A stretch of 64,000 bases of DNA, taken from assembly GCA_002917075.1 (NCBI GenBank), contig NTMA01000080.1, forward strand, positions 124,001 through 188,000, read 5' to 3'. Below, one piece after another: positions 33,901 through 45,693 of this stretch. How positions within the stretch are numbered: the first letter of the stretch is position 1; each line of letters begins with the position of its first letter. The notes under the pieces are model-generated. The model was not told the DNA's origin. It did no database searches and was given only the letters and a program-made list of their open reading frames with translations. The DNA comes from Hawksworthiomyces lignivorus. Taxonomy: Eukaryota; Ascomycota; Sordariomycetes; Ophiostomatales; Ophiostomataceae. The position numbers and the translations under genes are program-made.

Positions 33901-33985
33901 CACAAGGGAGCCATGTCCTCTCTTCAGCTGTCTGACACTTACAGCACGGCGATGAGCAGAGGTCTGAAGGCGGAAAGTTTTCAAG
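30980..33985. other. Intergenic 3 kb; no gene seen
   Basis: Open frames here are short, without family resemblance or consistent splice sites. Several T or A runs and CT-rich tracts are present. The last few hundred bases are upstream of the BTB gene. Confidence 0.55.
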
Positions 33986-35452
33986 ATGCCGACGCAGGTG
34001 TTGCTAGAGCTGGATCCGAAAGGTGACGTCGAACTCGTCTTGGATAAACCCAACTCCCAAGCTCTTCCATGGTCTGCCTTCGTGGAGCATATCGATGTTT
34101 CGTCTTGGAATGGCGTGCCTATGACTAGCAAGCAGCGAAGGAAGGAGCGAAGAAAACGCAAGCAAGCCATTGAAGCGCCTCCTCCTGACGAGTATTCGTA
34201 TGACGAGCGTTTGCCCGAAGAGCCCCCAGCTGAAATCCTCTCAGATGACGGGCCTCCAGATGAAGAGTTCGCGCCTGAAGCGTCCATAGACGCAGTGCCC
34301 GTGGAAGAAGAGCTGGCCCCTGAAGTCCCTCCCCCTGTCCCAGAAAGCCATGGTGGTTCGGAAACCGAATCCGGCATGAAGCACGAGTCAGCTGGGCAGC
34401 TAATTGTTTCCCCAGAAGAGGAGATAGCATACGAACTACGGATGCGGGTCTCCTCGCGGCATCTATGTCTCGCTTCGTCCACATTTCGAAGTATGCTCAG
34501 CGGCCCCTGGCGTGAAGGGCTTGGCAGCGAGACGGAGGTCCGCCAGCTGAGAGCTTCCGAATGGGACGCTGCGGCGTTTCTCACTGTTCTAGATATCATC
34601 CACGGCCAATATATGGCCGTCCCCGGTTCGGTCGATGTGGAGCAGCTGGCCAAAATTTCGGTCATAGTGGATTACTATAACTGCCATGAGGTCGTGCAAC
34701 CATACTCCAGTCGCCTGATTGAAGACTTGGAAGACCATCTTCCCTCGTCATTCGGAAAGGAGTGTGTATTGTGGATGTCCATTTCATGGGTGTTCCTTAA
34801 GGTTGATATTCTTGAAAAGATGACTGGTCTGGCTGTCATGGGCTGCGAAGGCCCCATTGACACGATGAATTTGCCACTACCCACCGGCTTGTTGGGTGAG
34901 TAGACTAGCTTTTTACTGATAGACTCTTCACCTCTTCTTTCTCCCCTTCCCCTGCGTATATCTTTGGTGAAGAAACTCCAGTAGCTCATTTTTCGTGCAG
35001 AAAAAATTGAGAACAAAAGAAAAGAGGAATTAAATAGAATCATTCGGGAACTCGAAAAGCTGCGAGAGTCTTTGAGCTACGGCCCCATTGAGCCCCAGTG
35101 CGACATTAACTGCACTTATATGCTTCTTGGAGCTTTAACGAGACAGGTTCGCGTAGCTGGGATTTCTTCCTTGTCGAAGCCTCATATCTACGGGTATAGC
35201 ATCGATCGGCTCCGAGAGGTGATATCAAAATTTACCAGTCCTTCGCGCTCTAATTATTACTACAACAACTCGTGTAGCTGCACTCTCGAAGGGCGACTTA
35301 AATCATTTTCAAAGGATAAGGAAAAAATACTGAAAGAGCTTCGTCTCGATGACATTTGGGAACAGCGGGTTAAGAACCGTGAGGAGAAGCGATCCAAATT
35401 GGCCGCACTGAGGGCCACGTGGAGAATGAATGACGTTCTGAAAACAACCTAA
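33986..35452 (+). CDS. BTB/POZ domain protein
   Basis: Two exons (33986-34895 and 35001-35452) encode 453 residues. The 105-bp intron (GTGAGT...CAG) splits a Gly/Glu codon and joins PLPTGLLG to EKIENKRKEEL. A basic KQRRKERRKRKQ cluster (about 49-60) could be a nuclear signal. A long acidic Pro/Glu-rich region (about 65-135) precedes the BTB fold (about 150-265), seen in LRMRVSSRHLCLASSTFRSM followed by the YYNC segment. The C-terminal part begins with a short coiled coil and ends with a charged helix. Such fungal BTB proteins without a kelch or BACK partner are common and mostly unassigned; an adaptor role with cullin-3 is possible but unproven here. Confidence 0.82.
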
Positions 35453-36143
35453 CTGATAGCCCGCAAGTGTTAATGGAGCCTTGGAGTTAGTTTTGTGTAT
35501 CCAAAGACATTTAAGGGCTGCTTGTTGTATCGCACCTTGGTATTTTGATTACGATATGATAGCACCACGGAAGCAATGCGATCCATCATAAGACAGCCCT
35601 TTGGATTCGGAGTCCCGATGTAACTAAAGATTGCTGCTGCTCAAACTACCGATATGGAGTAGAAAAATAATACGCTGTCATGGGGTGTGATGTTGTTTTA
35701 GACATTTATTTTCTATGTGCGCTATGCATCGTCCATGATGAGAACATGTACTCCGTAGAATGAAGACATAAAAAATGACAAAGGGTGTAGAAACTACGGG
35801 AGGGTAATGTTTAAGAACAGAGAAACGTAAAACTCCATATCCTTTCCAGCTCTCTGATCCGCCAATGGAAAGCCCATACCAAGCATGTGAAAAAAAGTGC
35901 AACGTAAAAAAAGGACACAGATTCTTCCTTCCTACAAACGCCCCTCTTTCTTTTGCTGTACAACTAAGAGGGTATAAGATATACACAACAGCAAAGAGAA
36001 AGGAAGAAACAAAATCCCGACTCCGTTTTGAACCCGCCTCACCCGGATCACATCAAAAACCCGCCGACCACTTGGCCGGCGACCAGCATGTCGGCCGCGA
36101 GGCCGTTGCCTAGTCTTTGGTTCCATCGTGATTGCCACAGCGC
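35453..36143. other. Convergent 3' region of the BTB and FCP1 genes
   Basis: The 691 bp separate two convergent stop codons. No gene was recognised. Confidence 0.6.
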
Positions 36144-38930
36144 CTAGCTGCCGTCTGCGCCGGCGTCGCCTGCCGCCGCTTGAGCTTCTGCCTCTGCGGC
36201 CTCTTCCTCGTCGAGCTCGGCCATAAGCATAGCTTCCAACTCGTCCTCGTCGATGTCTGTCTCCGGCGCCGACGCGGTCTTGGCGTTTGTTTTTTCGGCA
36301 ATCGACTCTTGATTGGTGGATTGCTTGAGCGGGTGACTCGAGTCGCTGTTTGATGCTGCCGACCTCGGCGCACTCGTGGCGGCAGCCGCCGCCGCCAGAC
36401 GTCTTCTGGACGCGCTGCGGCTTCTGGATGACGACTTGCCGAGTTTCTGACGCTTGGCGAGGAGGCTTCGACCGCGCAGAGACGCGCGCTCGTTTTCGGT
36501 ATCGGTGTCGTCGCCGGCGGCACCGTATTTCCGCTTCGATGTGGACGAGAAAAGGCTGGCGCCCGTATTGCCATCTTCCATGTCTTCGTCGCGCTCCAGA
36601 TCGTCGTCGTTCTCGCCGTAGTCGGTCTCGTCGGGCTCCTCGTCGTCCCCATCATCGTCATCGTCGTCGCCATCTTCGGCGAGGAACATCTCCAGCTCGT
36701 CATCGGCCGAACCCCAGTCGAAGGCGCCAAGCTCGGCAATGGGGCTCACGGCGTCGCTGTTGTTAAATTCTTTGAATTCGTCATCGTCGTCGCTGGCCTC
36801 GTTCTCGTTATCACCGCCGCGGGCGATGACAATCTTGAGGCCAGAATTCGGCAGGCCATTAGCGCCGTCGCTCTCGGCATCCGAGACGGTCTCGCTATCC
36901 GTTCCGTCAGCCGGTGAGCCGTCCGTTGCCGCCGGTCGTTCCCGGTCCGCCGGGTGGATGTCGACAAGATAGGGCGTCTCGTCGACGTGAGCCCACTGGC
37001 TGAAGCAGTCGGCCAGCCAGTTCTGGTTGACGATCTTGGTGGTGGGTATCCGAGCGGCCTGCCGGACTTTCTGCGTGCGCGGACGGTCGCTGCTAATGAC
37101 CAGGTGGGTGACTCTCTTGGAGATCTGCCGCTGCAGGTTGGCGCCGAAGCTCATGGCCTGCAGGCCAATCTCCGACCGCTCGACGTCGAGCCCCAGCGGC
37201 ACCAGGCCTGAGAGCACAATGGTTGTGCCCTGCAGGACCTCGCTCTTTAAGCGGTCGAGGATCACGCCAACATCGGGCAGCGCAGTGCTGACCAGATCAC
37301 TGCCATTCTGCGATGTGGATGTGCGGCGCTTCGCGTCGTATTCCTCGTAGAACGCATGGTGCAGTTTCGTAAGGTGTTCTTCTAGGAACTTGAGCTCCGT
37401 GTCGTCGTCGAAGAGGACGCAGTGTCGCTGTGGCCGGGCCGCTGCTGTTTGCGCGTCGTCCAGCTCGATGTTGGCGCGTGCTGCTGCGGCAGCAGCGGCG
37501 GCAGCTTCTTCATCCTCCTTGTCAAGCTTCTCTTGCATATGGAGAAGAGGGCGCTCCTTAATCTGCTGCTCGATGGTGCGCTCCTGCTCTTCGGCTTGTT
37601 TTGCCAACATGGCAGCCTCGGCGTCGTCCACTTCGACGGACAGAGCCGGAGATGCTGATTTGGCCGATGCGCCGTTGGCGGGAGCATTCGCACGTTCGCT
37701 GTTGCCGTTGACACCTCCGTCACTTGGCGAAGGGGCGCTGGAAATCGCAGCGGTCGCAGCCGTTGAGGCAGGCGACGTGGCTGCCTCATTTGCGTCGGCC
37801 ACGACCGTGGTGCCAGAAGATGGTGCTTCGGAGGTCGCACTGCCGGCTGGCGAGGCAGTGGCCGCGTCGGCGGGAGAAGGGGTGGAAGAGGGAGAGGAGG
37901 TCAAGTCGTTCCGCTTGGGCAGGAAGCTCGAGTTGATATCGCCGGTCCCCTTGAAGAAGTCATAAGGGGTGACCTTGATGAGGTTGTGGCGGTTGTAGGG
38001 CCAGACGTCGGCACGGTCGTCCATGATGACGGCCATGTGAGTGCTGACAGGGAAGAGTCGCTGCAGAGACTTGGCAACGATGTTGCCGTTCTCGTCGCGG
38101 CTGATGACGCGGTTGCCGAAGAGCTTCTGCTCCGGGTCGACAATGTGGGCGATGTTGGTGGCGTAGGTGCGCGTGCCCATGGTGTAGACGTGCAGCTCGT
38201 ACATGGTGGAGATAGTGGCGAGGAAGTCGGCCAGCCCTGGCCGCATCTTGATGTAGTACCAGCAGCCCCGTGCGAGGCCGTGGTAGCCTTCGTCCAGCTG
38301 AAAGCGGCGCACGTCCTTGAGGGCGTCGTAGTTTGGATTTGAGGAGTCTTGCTGCCACTCGCCGATGGTTGGGTCGATGCAGGCGTGGATGATGGTCTGA
38401 TCTAGATCAACAACGAGGCTCAGCTTGCGCTGGTTCAGCAGGCGCTCCTGCAGCTCGTTCTCGGCCCTCGTGGCGGCGCCGCGGCTGACGGTCAGACTCG
38501 TCTGGTCGTGGGTCATGTTGATGGGGGCGCGCTCCGTGTCGCGCTGCTCGCTGGCCCAGTTGACCTCGTTCATGTCTTTGCCGCACAGGGCGCAGAGGCC
38601 CTGGAACTGGATCTCGTGCGTGCAGGCCTCCTCGACGGTGACGCTCGGGCGGTCGTGGGTGACGACGTCTCCGACGCGCACGTTCCACGACAGCAGCTTG
38701 CCGTCTTCGGGCGCATTCCAGTCGGTGATATTGGTCAGGGTCTTGGTCTGGTACTCGAGCGTCTCTCGGTCCTGCGGCAGCTCCATGGTATACTCGAAAG
38801 AGTACTGCAGTACGGGTTCTTGCCGGCGGATCATGTCACCAGGGTTCTTGTAGAGCTTGGTGATTTTGATCGGATATTTTAGGCGGGCTCCAAAGTGGAG
38901 GGCCTTTTCGCCCTTTTTACCCGCTACCAT
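36144..38930 (-). CDS. fcp1: RNA polymerase II CTD phosphatase Fcp1
   Basis: This is an intronless 928-residue protein. Fcp1 removes Ser2 phosphates from the Rpb1 tail in the nucleus to recycle polymerase II. An N-terminal lipoyl-like segment (LKYPIKITKLYKNPGDMIRR) is followed by a Cys pair (GLCALCGKDM). The FCP1 homology domain has the DxDxT nucleophile D175-L-D-Q-T179 (VVDLDQTIIHA), plus MRPGLADFLATISTMYELHV and IMDDRADVW. The insert after about 335 is Ser/Ala-rich. A BRCT domain lies at about 560-670 (VLSGLVPLG ... VNQNWLADCFSQW). The C-terminal 250 residues are very acidic, with basic patches, as in the family. The ATG at 38930 has the context CACCATGG; the open frame extends further upstream but with no ATG. 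Confidence 0.95.
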   Translation of the reverse strand: MVAGKKGEKALHFGARLKYPIKITKLYKNPGDMIRRQEPVLQYSFEYTMELPQDRETLEYQTKTLTNITDWNAPEDGKLLSWNVRVGDVVTHDRPSVTVEEACTHEIQFQGLCALCGKDMNEVNWASEQRDTERAPINMTHDQTSLTVSRGAATRAENELQERLLNQRKLSLVVDLDQTIIHACIDPTIGEWQQDSSNPNYDALKDVRRFQLDEGYHGLARGCWYYIKMRPGLADFLATISTMYELHVYTMGTRTYATNIAHIVDPEQKLFGNRVISRDENGNIVAKSLQRLFPVSTHMAVIMDDRADVWPYNRHNLIKVTPYDFFKGTGDINSSFLPKRNDLTSSPSSTPSPADAATASPAGSATSEAPSSGTTVVADANEAATSPASTAATAAISSAPSPSDGGVNGNSERANAPANGASAKSASPALSVEVDDAEAAMLAKQAEEQERTIEQQIKERPLLHMQEKLDKEDEEAAAAAAAAARANIELDDAQTAAARPQRHCVLFDDDTELKFLEEHLTKLHHAFYEEYDAKRRTSTSQNGSDLVSTALPDVGVILDRLKSEVLQGTTIVLSGLVPLGLDVERSEIGLQAMSFGANLQRQISKRVTHLVISSDRPRTQKVRQAARIPTTKIVNQNWLADCFSQWAHVDETPYLVDIHPADRERPAATDGSPADGTDSETVSDAESDGANGLPNSGLKIVIARGGDNENEASDDDDEFKEFNNSDAVSPIAELGAFDWGSADDELEMFLAEDGDDDDDDGDDEEPDETDYGENDDDLERDEDMEDGNTGASLFSSTSKRKYGAAGDDTDTENERASLRGRSLLAKRQKLGKSSSRSRSASRRRLAAAAAATSAPRSAASNSDSSHPLKQSTNQESIAEKTNAKTASAPETDIDEDELEAMLMAELDEEEAAEAEAQAAAGDAGADGS

Positions 38931-41894
38931 GGTGCCGGGGTTGCGAGGCGGACTGCGGTATTTGGTGCGGATGTGGTGTGAGAAGCGAGTGGGCTGCGCC
39001 GAGCGCAGAAGAATGGGCAAACAAGGATAAAATCGCGGATGGGGCCGGGGAAGAGGGAGCTCCCAGTGTGCTGGGCGAGGTTGAGAAGGGCGTTTAGAAG
39101 GGTGTTGCTGACGATGCTGAACCGCAGCAGGATATGGACTGCGGTGCCTCTATCCCAACAACCGGCTGTCCACGCGGTCATAAGCCATATTAGTATAATG
39201 GAACCAGATACAAATAAGAATGGGCTATGAAGCAAAGAGCAAAAAAGGAAAAAAAAAAAAAAAAATATGCTTGAGCAGCACTAGGTGAAGATCAGTGTGG
39301 ATAATGCCATAGGAATTGCGGATGAAAAGTTGTGAATTGAGGATGTCTTTGTGACTTTTGTTGGGACACCATATCTCGGCAATAGCTAATCAAGCAGGCA
39401 GCAACGAATAATATAGAAATCAAGCAAGAGGTGCGACAAATAACGAAGCTAGGAAGGTGGGGGAGGTGTATGAAGAGAAATCGCGACGAACTCACCTCAC
39501 AGAATGAAAACGATGCCTTCCTCCTTTGTCCGCCAGAAGAGTAACAAGGGAGGAAGCCGCGCGGAGTGGGAGATGGCAGTCGCGTAGGCTAACAAAACCT
39601 GTGCGACGAATAGGCGGCTTGGGGGGAGAGGCGGAGAGAGCGGAGGCGATGGCGATGTAGAAGAAGAAGCGGTGGCGGATGTTGCGTGGATGGATGACGG
39701 CCCATCGCACCTGCTGAGTAACACAGCACGGAGTCAACAGCAGAGGAAGAGGCAAGAGACGGCCGACTCAGCACCAATTGAAGCACAGCGTGGTGTTGAT
39801 CAGGGTGTCGGCTGAGGCGTTGACCCTAAGCCCTGGAGACGATCGCCAGGGAGGAGATGAGGGAGATCGCAAGATCGTGAGATCGCGAGATGATTCGCGT
39901 AGGATGCGGCTGGCCGAAGGGGTTGTCCGCCAAACGCGCTGTGAAAGGCGTCGGGGACCGGAATTGGGAAAGCGCGCGTCACAGCGGTTCGTAGCTTCTC
40001 TTAAAAAAGGGACGGGAAGGCCGTTGGCGGTGGTGGCGGCAGCGGTGGGAAGGAAAGCACAGAGGACGAAAAATAATTCGTTCGTGGAGGGAAAGAGGAA
40101 AAGGCACACAAATGCGGAAGCAGCAAGAACGACGCTGGTAATAAACGCAGCGACTGAGACCGCGACAGGGTGACAGGCAGGACAGCTTTTGTGCACGGAC
40201 CAGAATGCGGCTTCTCGAAGCCCGTCGTAGAGTGGAGAACTGGAAAGACGACCTATACGGTATGTATACAGTGCCTAAACTGTGTTGGTGTCCGTTCCAA
40301 AGAGTGATGGATATTGTGCAGTGGGAGGAGGCGAGAAATGACGTGAAGAGGGTGCAAGGGGAGAGAAAATGGATCAGAGAATTGATCCAAATGGTGCGTA
40401 GATACGAAAAGGATGTACTCGTGCAAGCAATGAGTAGCGGCAGGGCTGAGACGTTGGGGGATGTGGGTGGGAAGGGAATCTGTGGTGCGGATTGAGCTTC
40501 ACAGTGTTTGCGGGTAGCGTCCAGATACTGAATGGCTGGCTTATATAGAAAGAATAAGAGAGGGAGAAGCGGACAGTAAAAGGAAAGAAAAGAATGGCGG
40601 CGTGTGACTGCAATTTGCCTGTTGCATGCAGATTGAATGCTTCACTCACTCCACTTTCTGCGAGGCGGAGAGACGAGGAGGCAGAGCTATGAGACGAAAT
40701 GGTGTGACAAAGGGCGCTGCAGGCAGCTTGTGAGGAGACCTGTGTAGAGAGGGCGCACGCGAAGAGCTTAACTCTCAAAAACGACCAATCAGACAGAACC
40801 AAAGAGATAAAGAAAATGGTACAGGAAATAAAGAAAATAAAGAGATGAAAGAAATGAAAGCTGGAATTTCTCTTTAAGAGTGAGCCTAGGAATGCGATTA
40901 AGCGAATTCAAGGAAAAGAGAGTCTAGCGAATTCAAGGAAAAGAGAGTCTAGCGAGCGAATGGAGCAAAATGAGGGAAAGGGCGAGTTTGGGAAGGCAAT
41001 GATGAAGACAGCAGGGAGAGAGCGCCGAAATAAAAGGTCGAGCAAGGTCCAGTGGGAGAGTATTATGTAATATCCGTAGGAAAGACGACAAGTGAAAAGA
41101 CCGTAACTACTAGCGGGAAGGGGCGATGGGTGGGCCAACTCGACAAAGATCGTACAATCCAACTTACTGCTTAATGCCTGGATAAAAGAAAATAGCGTAA
41201 GAGCAGCGAATGCGTTCACCGTGTTCGTACATACGAGGCACCTTAAGCCTATTTCTAAGTATTTTATGTTTTGCTAGTAGTGTCTGCCTGGCGGCTGCAG
41301 CTGGCACGCTTCTGCACATTGATTTGTCTGCCAGGCCGCTCTCACCCCAAGAAAGGGTGGGAGGAGAGCAGCGCGGGTGTGCCCTTTTCGAGCTCGCACC
41401 GTGCTACGGCCTGCTTCTTCAGCTCTCTCTTGTGGCTGGTGCGGGGCAGCCCTCCTGGTGTGGCTCGTGCACGCGGCCTCGTCGATCATTCAATGTTTTA
41501 ATAGCAGGCCAGAACACAGCACGCTGGGGGCTAAGTGCAGTAAGAACACTCTCCCTAAGCAGAATTACAGGCTACTATTTTCTGGATGCGGTTTCTTCTA
41601 TTCTGTATCTTAACCTGTTATTCAGCAATCTGTATTTCGAACCTCGGTTGTGTATTCTGTATTCTGTATTCTGTATACAGTATCTCGTCTCATCTCGTAT
41701 GTCATGCCTCTGCTGCCTGCGGATTGCTTGCTGAAGATTTGCTTTTCATTTGCTTGAGTGTCAGTTTGGATGAATCATCATCAACGTCACACAAGAACAG
41801 ATAAAATTTACAATAATTTTCAATCGAATTTCGCTTCAGCATATAAGCCATGCGCTCAAAATTGTACAATGTTTCATTGTCGTGATGCGGAACA
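38931..41894. other. Intergenic region upstream of FCP1
   Basis: The 3 kb between FCP1 and the F-box-like gene has no supported gene. A 96-codon frame at 40205-40495 and a 174-codon frame at 41210-41734 exist but lack support. A perfect 25-bp tandem duplication lies at 40902-40951, and a short TATTCTG repeat at about 41655-41680. Confidence 0.5.
40902..40951. repeat. Perfect 25-bp tandem duplication
   Basis: Two identical adjacent copies of a 25-bp unit beginning GCGAATTCAAGG (40902-40926 and 40927-40951). Confidence 0.95.
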
Positions 41895-43279
41895 TCATGG
41901 CCTCGGCCCTCCCATCCAGACAATTCTGCTTTCGTCGCCTTTGCTCCAGTATCCCCTCCCCCCTCTTATCCAGATGTCTATGCGATCCGAAAATGATTCA
42001 TACATGGCATCATACTCTATAGAAGTACGCTGAAGCTCAGAGTCTTCAGACACTTTGTCCAGCAGTTCAATCATATTGTAGCCCTCTATGCGGCTCAAAT
42101 CCCAAAATACGTATGCCCGTTCTCGGAGCCCGCAATTGCTGCTGAGCATAACCCACGAATAGCGTTGCAAATCGCTCATGGCCTCTTGCCAAGCTATGAA
42201 CGGGCCCTTATCGGCATCCTGCGTGTCAGGTGCTGGAAGCAGAGCCGCCAGCTCTTCCTCGGTATATTCGCGGAGCGGGATAACCTCGTCCCAGCCTTCT
42301 TCATATGGTTCGCTGAGCATGCTGTGGAGGTCCGTCGCACCGGTGCGAGCCACAGACGTTAATAATGTCTCTCTGCCATCGTACGAGATCTCGTTGACCA
42401 ATTCGTGAATAAACTCGACGCCTCTTGCCAGCTGTGAAACACACGTGTGAGCAGCTAGAGCAAGAGAGAAGTAAAGGTGGGATTTCTGCGTTACCCATTT
42501 TTGCCTCCAGCCATTTTCACTGCCAGCCGTGAGATAATCTATTTCTAGCTCCCCGAAATAGATATCATGCGCGACAACATCGTAGGAAGCTGCAGAGAAA
42601 ATGTAAGAGCCTGCATATATGGACAACTCTCGTGTGAAATCTGTCACAACCGACCTTTGGAAAGCTGGAGCTCGAGAAAGTCCTGTGCGCAGGCAATCTG
42701 CTCGTTTTCCCAAGGCGGATGTCTAGAGAGGAACCACTCCTTTTCCTCGTAGAAGCGCTGCGCACCGGAGCCCTCCGTTCGGAAAAGGCGAAAATACAGC
42801 TCTGTCCTGTAAAAGGCGCGGCAAAAGCGGAACAGTTCCTCTTGTGACAAGACAACGGAGCTGGATACGCGCGAGCCTGGTTCGAAAGAAAGGTGCGTCC
42901 ATGCGCTGCCAGCAAACGCAGTGGAGAAGCTGTGGATGACGTCGTGCAGGTGTCCCATGCGAGCCAACACTGGGACTGACAAGCTCGTCAGGCGGCTGGT
43001 GAGCTTGAATGGCTCCGTGTAGAGCGTGTTCAGCAGCTCCCGGATCGCCGGCCCGGCGCGCGGATCAAGACGCGAGGCTTCCATCACTGCGACTGCGCAA
43101 GGCACTAGCGCCGGCGTGACCTGTTTCTGCAATATGTCGGCGGCGATGTGAGAGCTTTCTTTGAAGCTGGAGTAGAAATAGCGACAGGTGAGAAGCGCGG
43201 GCAGCAGGAAGCGAACATTGTCTAGCTCGCGCAGCACTGACGCGATCACCTCGCATGGTAGGTTTGTGATTGCAGACAT
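41895..43279 (-). CDS. F-box-like fungal protein
   Basis: Three exons (43279-42655, 42589-42495, 42431-41895) give 418 residues. Introns are GTCGGT...CAG (65 bp) and GTAACG...CAG (63 bp); reading phases fit and the joins remove internal stops. The N-terminus MSAITNLPCEVIASVLRELD, followed by LLPALLTCRYFYSSFKES, has the Leu-Pro start and spacing of an F-box. The remainder is a helical region without catalytic motifs, as in large Sordariomycete families of uncharacterised F-box-like proteins. Substrate adaptor activity in an SCF ligase is a family-level inference. The first donor is not a strong consensus, so the middle exon is less sure than the ends. Confidence 0.72.
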
Positions 43280-43608
43280 TGGGGTATCATTTGTTCGGGA
43301 GGTTATACGCAGAGAGAGAACGTTTGGTGTTTACAAGTGCGGCGTTTCTTTTGCATATATGGCCCCGGAGATTACTGGCCGCCAGACTTTCTTGGGTTGT
43401 CTTCTCATTGGCTCTCTGCTATTGATCCTTCTGGTGTGCTTCGCTGACGCATGCCAGCCGTACAGAACTGGCTAATATTTAAAGTAACTGCTGTCATGGC
43501 TAAGCTGACAGGGTTCAATGTATTATTCTACTAGAGAGCAATTTTTTGATGTTCCCTATACTACATCCTGGCTTCAAGGCCTTGCCTAAACACATCAACT
43601 CGGGAAGC
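43280..43608. other. Intergenic, 329 bp; no gene seen
   Basis: This separates the F-box-like start from the MFS transporter stop, which are on the same strand. No motif was recognised. Confidence 0.6.
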
Positions 43609-45693
43609 TCATTCGTGTGCGCGTGAAGGTTCTGGCTGTCCTGGCTGCCCATCTACATGCTGCGAGCCGCCAAACATACCATGATCTTCTAGCAGATTCT
43701 GGTTGTCACTTCAAACTGTTAGCACAAAGTTCAGATAAAAAAGGAACAATGAATATGGGCGCATACTTGAGCTTCTGGTTGGGCAGGAAGTAGACGAGGA
43801 TGAAGCCGGGTGCAATGATGACCATGGCAGCGATAAAGAAGTAAGAAGTGACGTGGTTGTACTATGGCCAAGTGTTAGCGTCTTGAGTATCGTGCAGGGT
43901 ACCAGAGAGGACAATGAAAAGGCAGGGTTAGCGTACGGCCGCGCTGATGGCGATGCGGGCAGGGGTGCCCCAGGCCGGGACGTCGGCGTCGACAGAGTTG
44001 AACAGGTCGTCGATGAGCTCCGGGGTGGCCAGGCTGCCGAGCTCCTTGGCGAGCTGCTGCCGGAAGGTGCCGGTGTAGATGGCGCCGCTGATGGCGTTGC
44101 CGATGCTGCTGCCGAGCATGCCGACGGTGACGATGAGCGCCACCATCTGGGCCGTCTCCTTGTGCGGCACATTGATGGTCGCGGCGATGTAGCCGCCGAC
44201 CTGCACGATGCCGTCGCCGCAGCCCTGCAGGATCTGCACGACGAAGAGCTCCCCCAGCGTGGGGTGGCCGCTGCGGATGCGGAACATGACGCCGTAGCCG
44301 ACGATGCGCACCACGCAGCCCAGCATCAGCCACCATTTGTATCGACACGTCTTCCACATGATCAGGCCGAAGACCATGCCGATCAGGAACGTGAAGACGC
44401 CATTGATCAGGCTCAGGTCCGTCGCCTGCACGATGGTCAGGCCCTGCGCGATGATCGCCCAGTTGTAGAGGTAGCCGTGGCTGACCGCCGCCGCCATGTA
44501 GTCGCTGAAGTAGAGCAGAAAGGCGATGCAGATGGCGCGGTGCGTCACGTAGCGCAGCGGGAACACGGGGTGCACGGCCACGTACTGCTCGTAGAGCGGA
44601 AAGCCGATCAGGAGACCCAGGCCGCCCACGACGATGAGCGCGATCACCCACGGCGTGCGGTAGCCCTCCGTCTGCAGGCTGGCCAGCGACAGCGGCAGCA
44701 GGATCAGCGCAAGCGACACGATCAGGATGACCAGGCCGCCCAGGTCGATGTTTGAAGCCAGCTCGTACAGGGTCATCTTGGGCTTGTGCTCGGCTATCTC
44801 CGCCATCTCAGCCTCGAGCTTCTTGGCGCGGCGCTGGAACGTAATCAAGACGCCGATGAGGGGCATCATGCCTACGGGGAAGATGATGGCAAGAATGCCA
44901 ATACCCCACGGCCAGCCAATGCCGCCAGGCGACAGCACGCTGGAGACGATGTAGGCCGACACCCAGGGCAGAATCAGGTCGGGAAAGAACTGGAAGGTGA
45001 CGCCGAAGCCGCGCTGCCGCGAGGTGGTCGTGTCGGCGATAATAATGGTATTCAGAGAGTTGATGCCGGTGAGGCCGATCACGCGCAGAATCGTGCCCGC
45101 TGCGAAGGCTGGGAAGTTTTTGGCGCTTGCGGCGACAATGAAGCCGAGCGTGCCGGCGAGGGTCGCAACGGGATACATCTCGCCGCGGCCGAAGATGTCA
45201 GACGACTTGGCCCAGAGAGGCTTTAGTAGCGAAAACGTCAGGTCGGCCGCCACAGCCAAGGCTGAAGATGACGACGTCTTGCGGAAATCCGAGAGGGCAT
45301 ACACGTAATAAGTGCTAAAGGTTGCATTGTCCAATTCACTGCGAGAAGACAGGGTTAGATTGCGCTGGCCTTGGCGGTCTTCTATCTGCGTTTGATTTTT
45401 GCTCTTATAGTGCTAAATGGAAGTGAAACTTACTATACGATCATAGCTAGAGCAAGGCCGGCGTAGACCATCAGCTTTCCATGCTTGCCCCAGATTTGCT
45501 GCATGATCTCGATGCGCTGCGAACCCTTCTGGTCTAGCTGGGTCTCCGCAATAGCACCAATTTTCAGACTCGACGTGTCTCCATGGCCATCGTCGATCCC
45601 CGATTTCTTCATTGGAAGAGATTCAATAGCTTCAGACGCAATGTCTCCTGTTGGAGCCACAGGCTCCGGACGCTCCTCAACGCTGAGCGCCAT
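43609..45693 (-). CDS. MFS transporter, siderophore-iron (SIT/ARN) family
   Basis: Four exons (45693-45434, 45338-43937, 43861-43767, 43708-43609) encode 618 residues, the normal length for this family. The last intron (GTATGC...AAG, with CTAAC branch site) restores a hydrophilic tail ending QPGQPEPSRAHE; without it the frame would run 19 codons into the intron. The family signature ELDNATFSTYYVYALSDF follows the first membrane segment. SDIFGRGEMYPVATLAGTLG, then INSLNTIIIADTTT and PWGIGILAIIFPVGMMPLIG, are typical of the 14-helix siderophore carriers. The N-terminal 60 residues are cytosolic. It would import a ferric siderophore by proton symport at the plasma membrane. The substrate is not readable, and some SIT members carry other ligands. 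An exact TTATCAGAT site lies about 850 bp upstream. Confidence 0.9.

Noticed and set aside
36014..36034. Possible tRNA B box (GGTTCAAAAC on the minus strand)
   Set aside because: It does not match GGTTCRANYCC and there is no A box or cloverleaf at the right distance; the other TTCGA/TTCAA sites I inspected failed likewise.
40205..40495. 96-codon plus-strand frame upstream of FCP1
   Set aside because: Balanced composition, but no family, no splice partner and no conserved motif; it cannot be separated from chance.
41210..41734. 174-codon plus-strand frame with a signal-peptide-like start
   Set aside because: The C-terminal half is made by a TATTCTG-type repeat, and there is no domain or Cys pattern of a secreted protein.
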